From: Actinomycetes bacterium
GTDB taxonomy: Bacteria > Actinomycetota > Actinomycetes > Actinomycetales > Actinomycetaceae
Assembly (NCBI GenBank): GCA_023420745.1
Contig: JAEZVQ010000123.1
Span: forward strand, 1 to 14,020
Direction of reading: 5' to 3'
Length of the DNA: 14,020 nucleotides
Positions 13,529-14,020 of this stretch are shown here, piece by piece (positions within the stretch are counted from its first letter, which is position 1; every line of letters starts with the position of its first letter). The notes below the pieces were generated by a model. That model was not told the DNA's origin and did no database searches. It saw nothing but the letters and a program-made list of their open reading frames with translations. The position numbers were made by a program, and so were the translations under genes.

Positions 13529-14020
13529 CTACAGGCGCACGCATACGGCGAGCCCGTCACCGACGGGCAGCACCTGAGTGAGGAACAGAGGTGACTCCGA
13601 TAGGTTGCGCAGCAGCGTGCGCATCGTCACTGTCGGTGTTTCGCGACGCGCCGGATCCGCTACCTCGTCAAACCACAGGGCGTGCGCGATGGCGAGGACG
13701 CCGCCGGGGCGAAGCATCCGTGCCGCCTCTTCGACGTAGTTTTCAATGTGAGTGACGCCAGCGTCGATGAACACCATGTCGTAGGAGCGTGACGCCATCC
13801 GGGGCAGAATATCGAGCGCACGTCCGGTAATCAGTCGCGTGCGCGGAGGGCGATAGTTTGCGGCGGCGAACGCGGCACGCGCCACCCGGTGAAACTCGGC
13901 ATCCATGTCGATGGTGGTGAGGACAGAGTCCGCGCTCATCCCCGACATCAGCCACAACCCGGACACACCGACACCGGTGCCGATCTCAGTGACCGCCTTC
14001 GCCCCGAGAGACGCCGCGAG
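13529..14020 (-). CDS. SAM-dependent O-methyltransferase, 5' end missing
   Basis: Class I methyltransferase of the catechol/caffeoyl-CoA O-methyltransferase-like group (Methyltransf_3; M. tuberculosis Rv1220c-like). The minus-strand frame is open to the window edge, so the 163 visible residues lack the N-terminus; the family usually has about 210-220. The first visible part is the SAM-binding motif I, VTEIGTGVGVSGLWL, which lies upstream of the internal GTG at 13966 and shows that this GTG is not the true start. Then come the acidic ribose-binding TIDMD, YDMVFIDAG with the metal-type Asp, and LRPGGVLAI. The C-terminus ends in LPVGDGLAVCVRL, followed by TAG. It converges on the DUF3117 gene. 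The methyl acceptor is unknown. Confidence 0.88.
   Translation of the reverse strand, partial: LAASLGAKAVTEIGTGVGVSGLWLMSGMSADSVLTTIDMDAEFHRVARAAFAAANYRPPRTRLITGRALDILPRMASRSYDMVFIDAGVTHIENYVEEAARMLRPGGVLAIAHALWFDEVADPARRETPTVTMRTLLRNLSESPLFLTQVLPVGDGLAVCVRL

Noticed and set aside
1..14020. CRISPR array, insertion sequence, prophage or tRNA
   Set aside because: No regularly spaced repeats, transposase motifs, terminal inverted repeats, integrase or cloverleaf-like sequence was seen on either strand. Genes are tightly packed with uniform composition.

Overview
The window reads as chromosomal DNA of a GC-rich actinobacterium, with Actinomycetaceae (Actinomyces, Schaalia, Trueperella and relatives) as my best guess. 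The reasons are the GC-rich third codon positions, frequent GTG starts, stop codons that are nearly all TGA or TAG, and families typical of actinobacteria: an LpdA-type quinone reductase, a PmmB/PGM2-like mutase and a DUF3117 mini-protein. I see no insertion sequence, phage gene, CRISPR array, tRNA or rRNA.

Layout. (1) 1-858: the 3' part of a mannose-1-phosphate guanylyltransferase gene. (2) 859-1080: an intergenic leader with a probable -10 box and two mutually exclusive small hairpins. (3) 1081-8885, + strand: a nucleoside uptake and catabolism operon. It encodes a BMP/Med-family binding lipoprotein, a two-domain ABC ATPase, two permeases, cytidine deaminase, thymidine phosphorylase (deoA) and deoxyribose-phosphate aldolase (deoC). 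Four successive junctions (ATPase/permease/permease/cdd/deoA) are 4-base start/stop overlaps. A strong 18-bp hairpin without a T tract sits between the lipoprotein and the ATPase gene. A perfect 14-bp hairpin closes the operon. (4) 9003-10691, - strand: an alpha-D-phosphohexomutase of the PmmB/PGM2 type, convergent with deoC. (5) 10917-13160, + strand: lpdA and a LOG-family (TIGR00730) protein. (6) 13294-13461: a DUF3117 gene with two in-frame TAA codons where the family has acidic residues. (7) 13529-14020, - strand: the 3' part of an O-methyltransferase gene.

How the genes work together. The transporter would bring in nucleosides. Cytidine deaminase turns (deoxy)cytidine into (deoxy)uridine, and DeoA releases the base and (deoxy)ribose-1-phosphate. 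A phosphopentomutase must then make deoxyribose-5-phosphate, which DeoC splits into acetaldehyde and glyceraldehyde-3-phosphate. No deoB-type phosphopentomutase is present, and the neighbouring PGM2-like mutase is the obvious candidate for that step.

The observation most worth checking is the DUF3117 gene at 13294-13461. It stays collinear with the family to its normal end, but two Glu-type codons read TAA, while none of the 12 other genes in the window whose stop can be seen uses TAA. It could be decay, a sequence error or recoding, and the sequence alone cannot decide.
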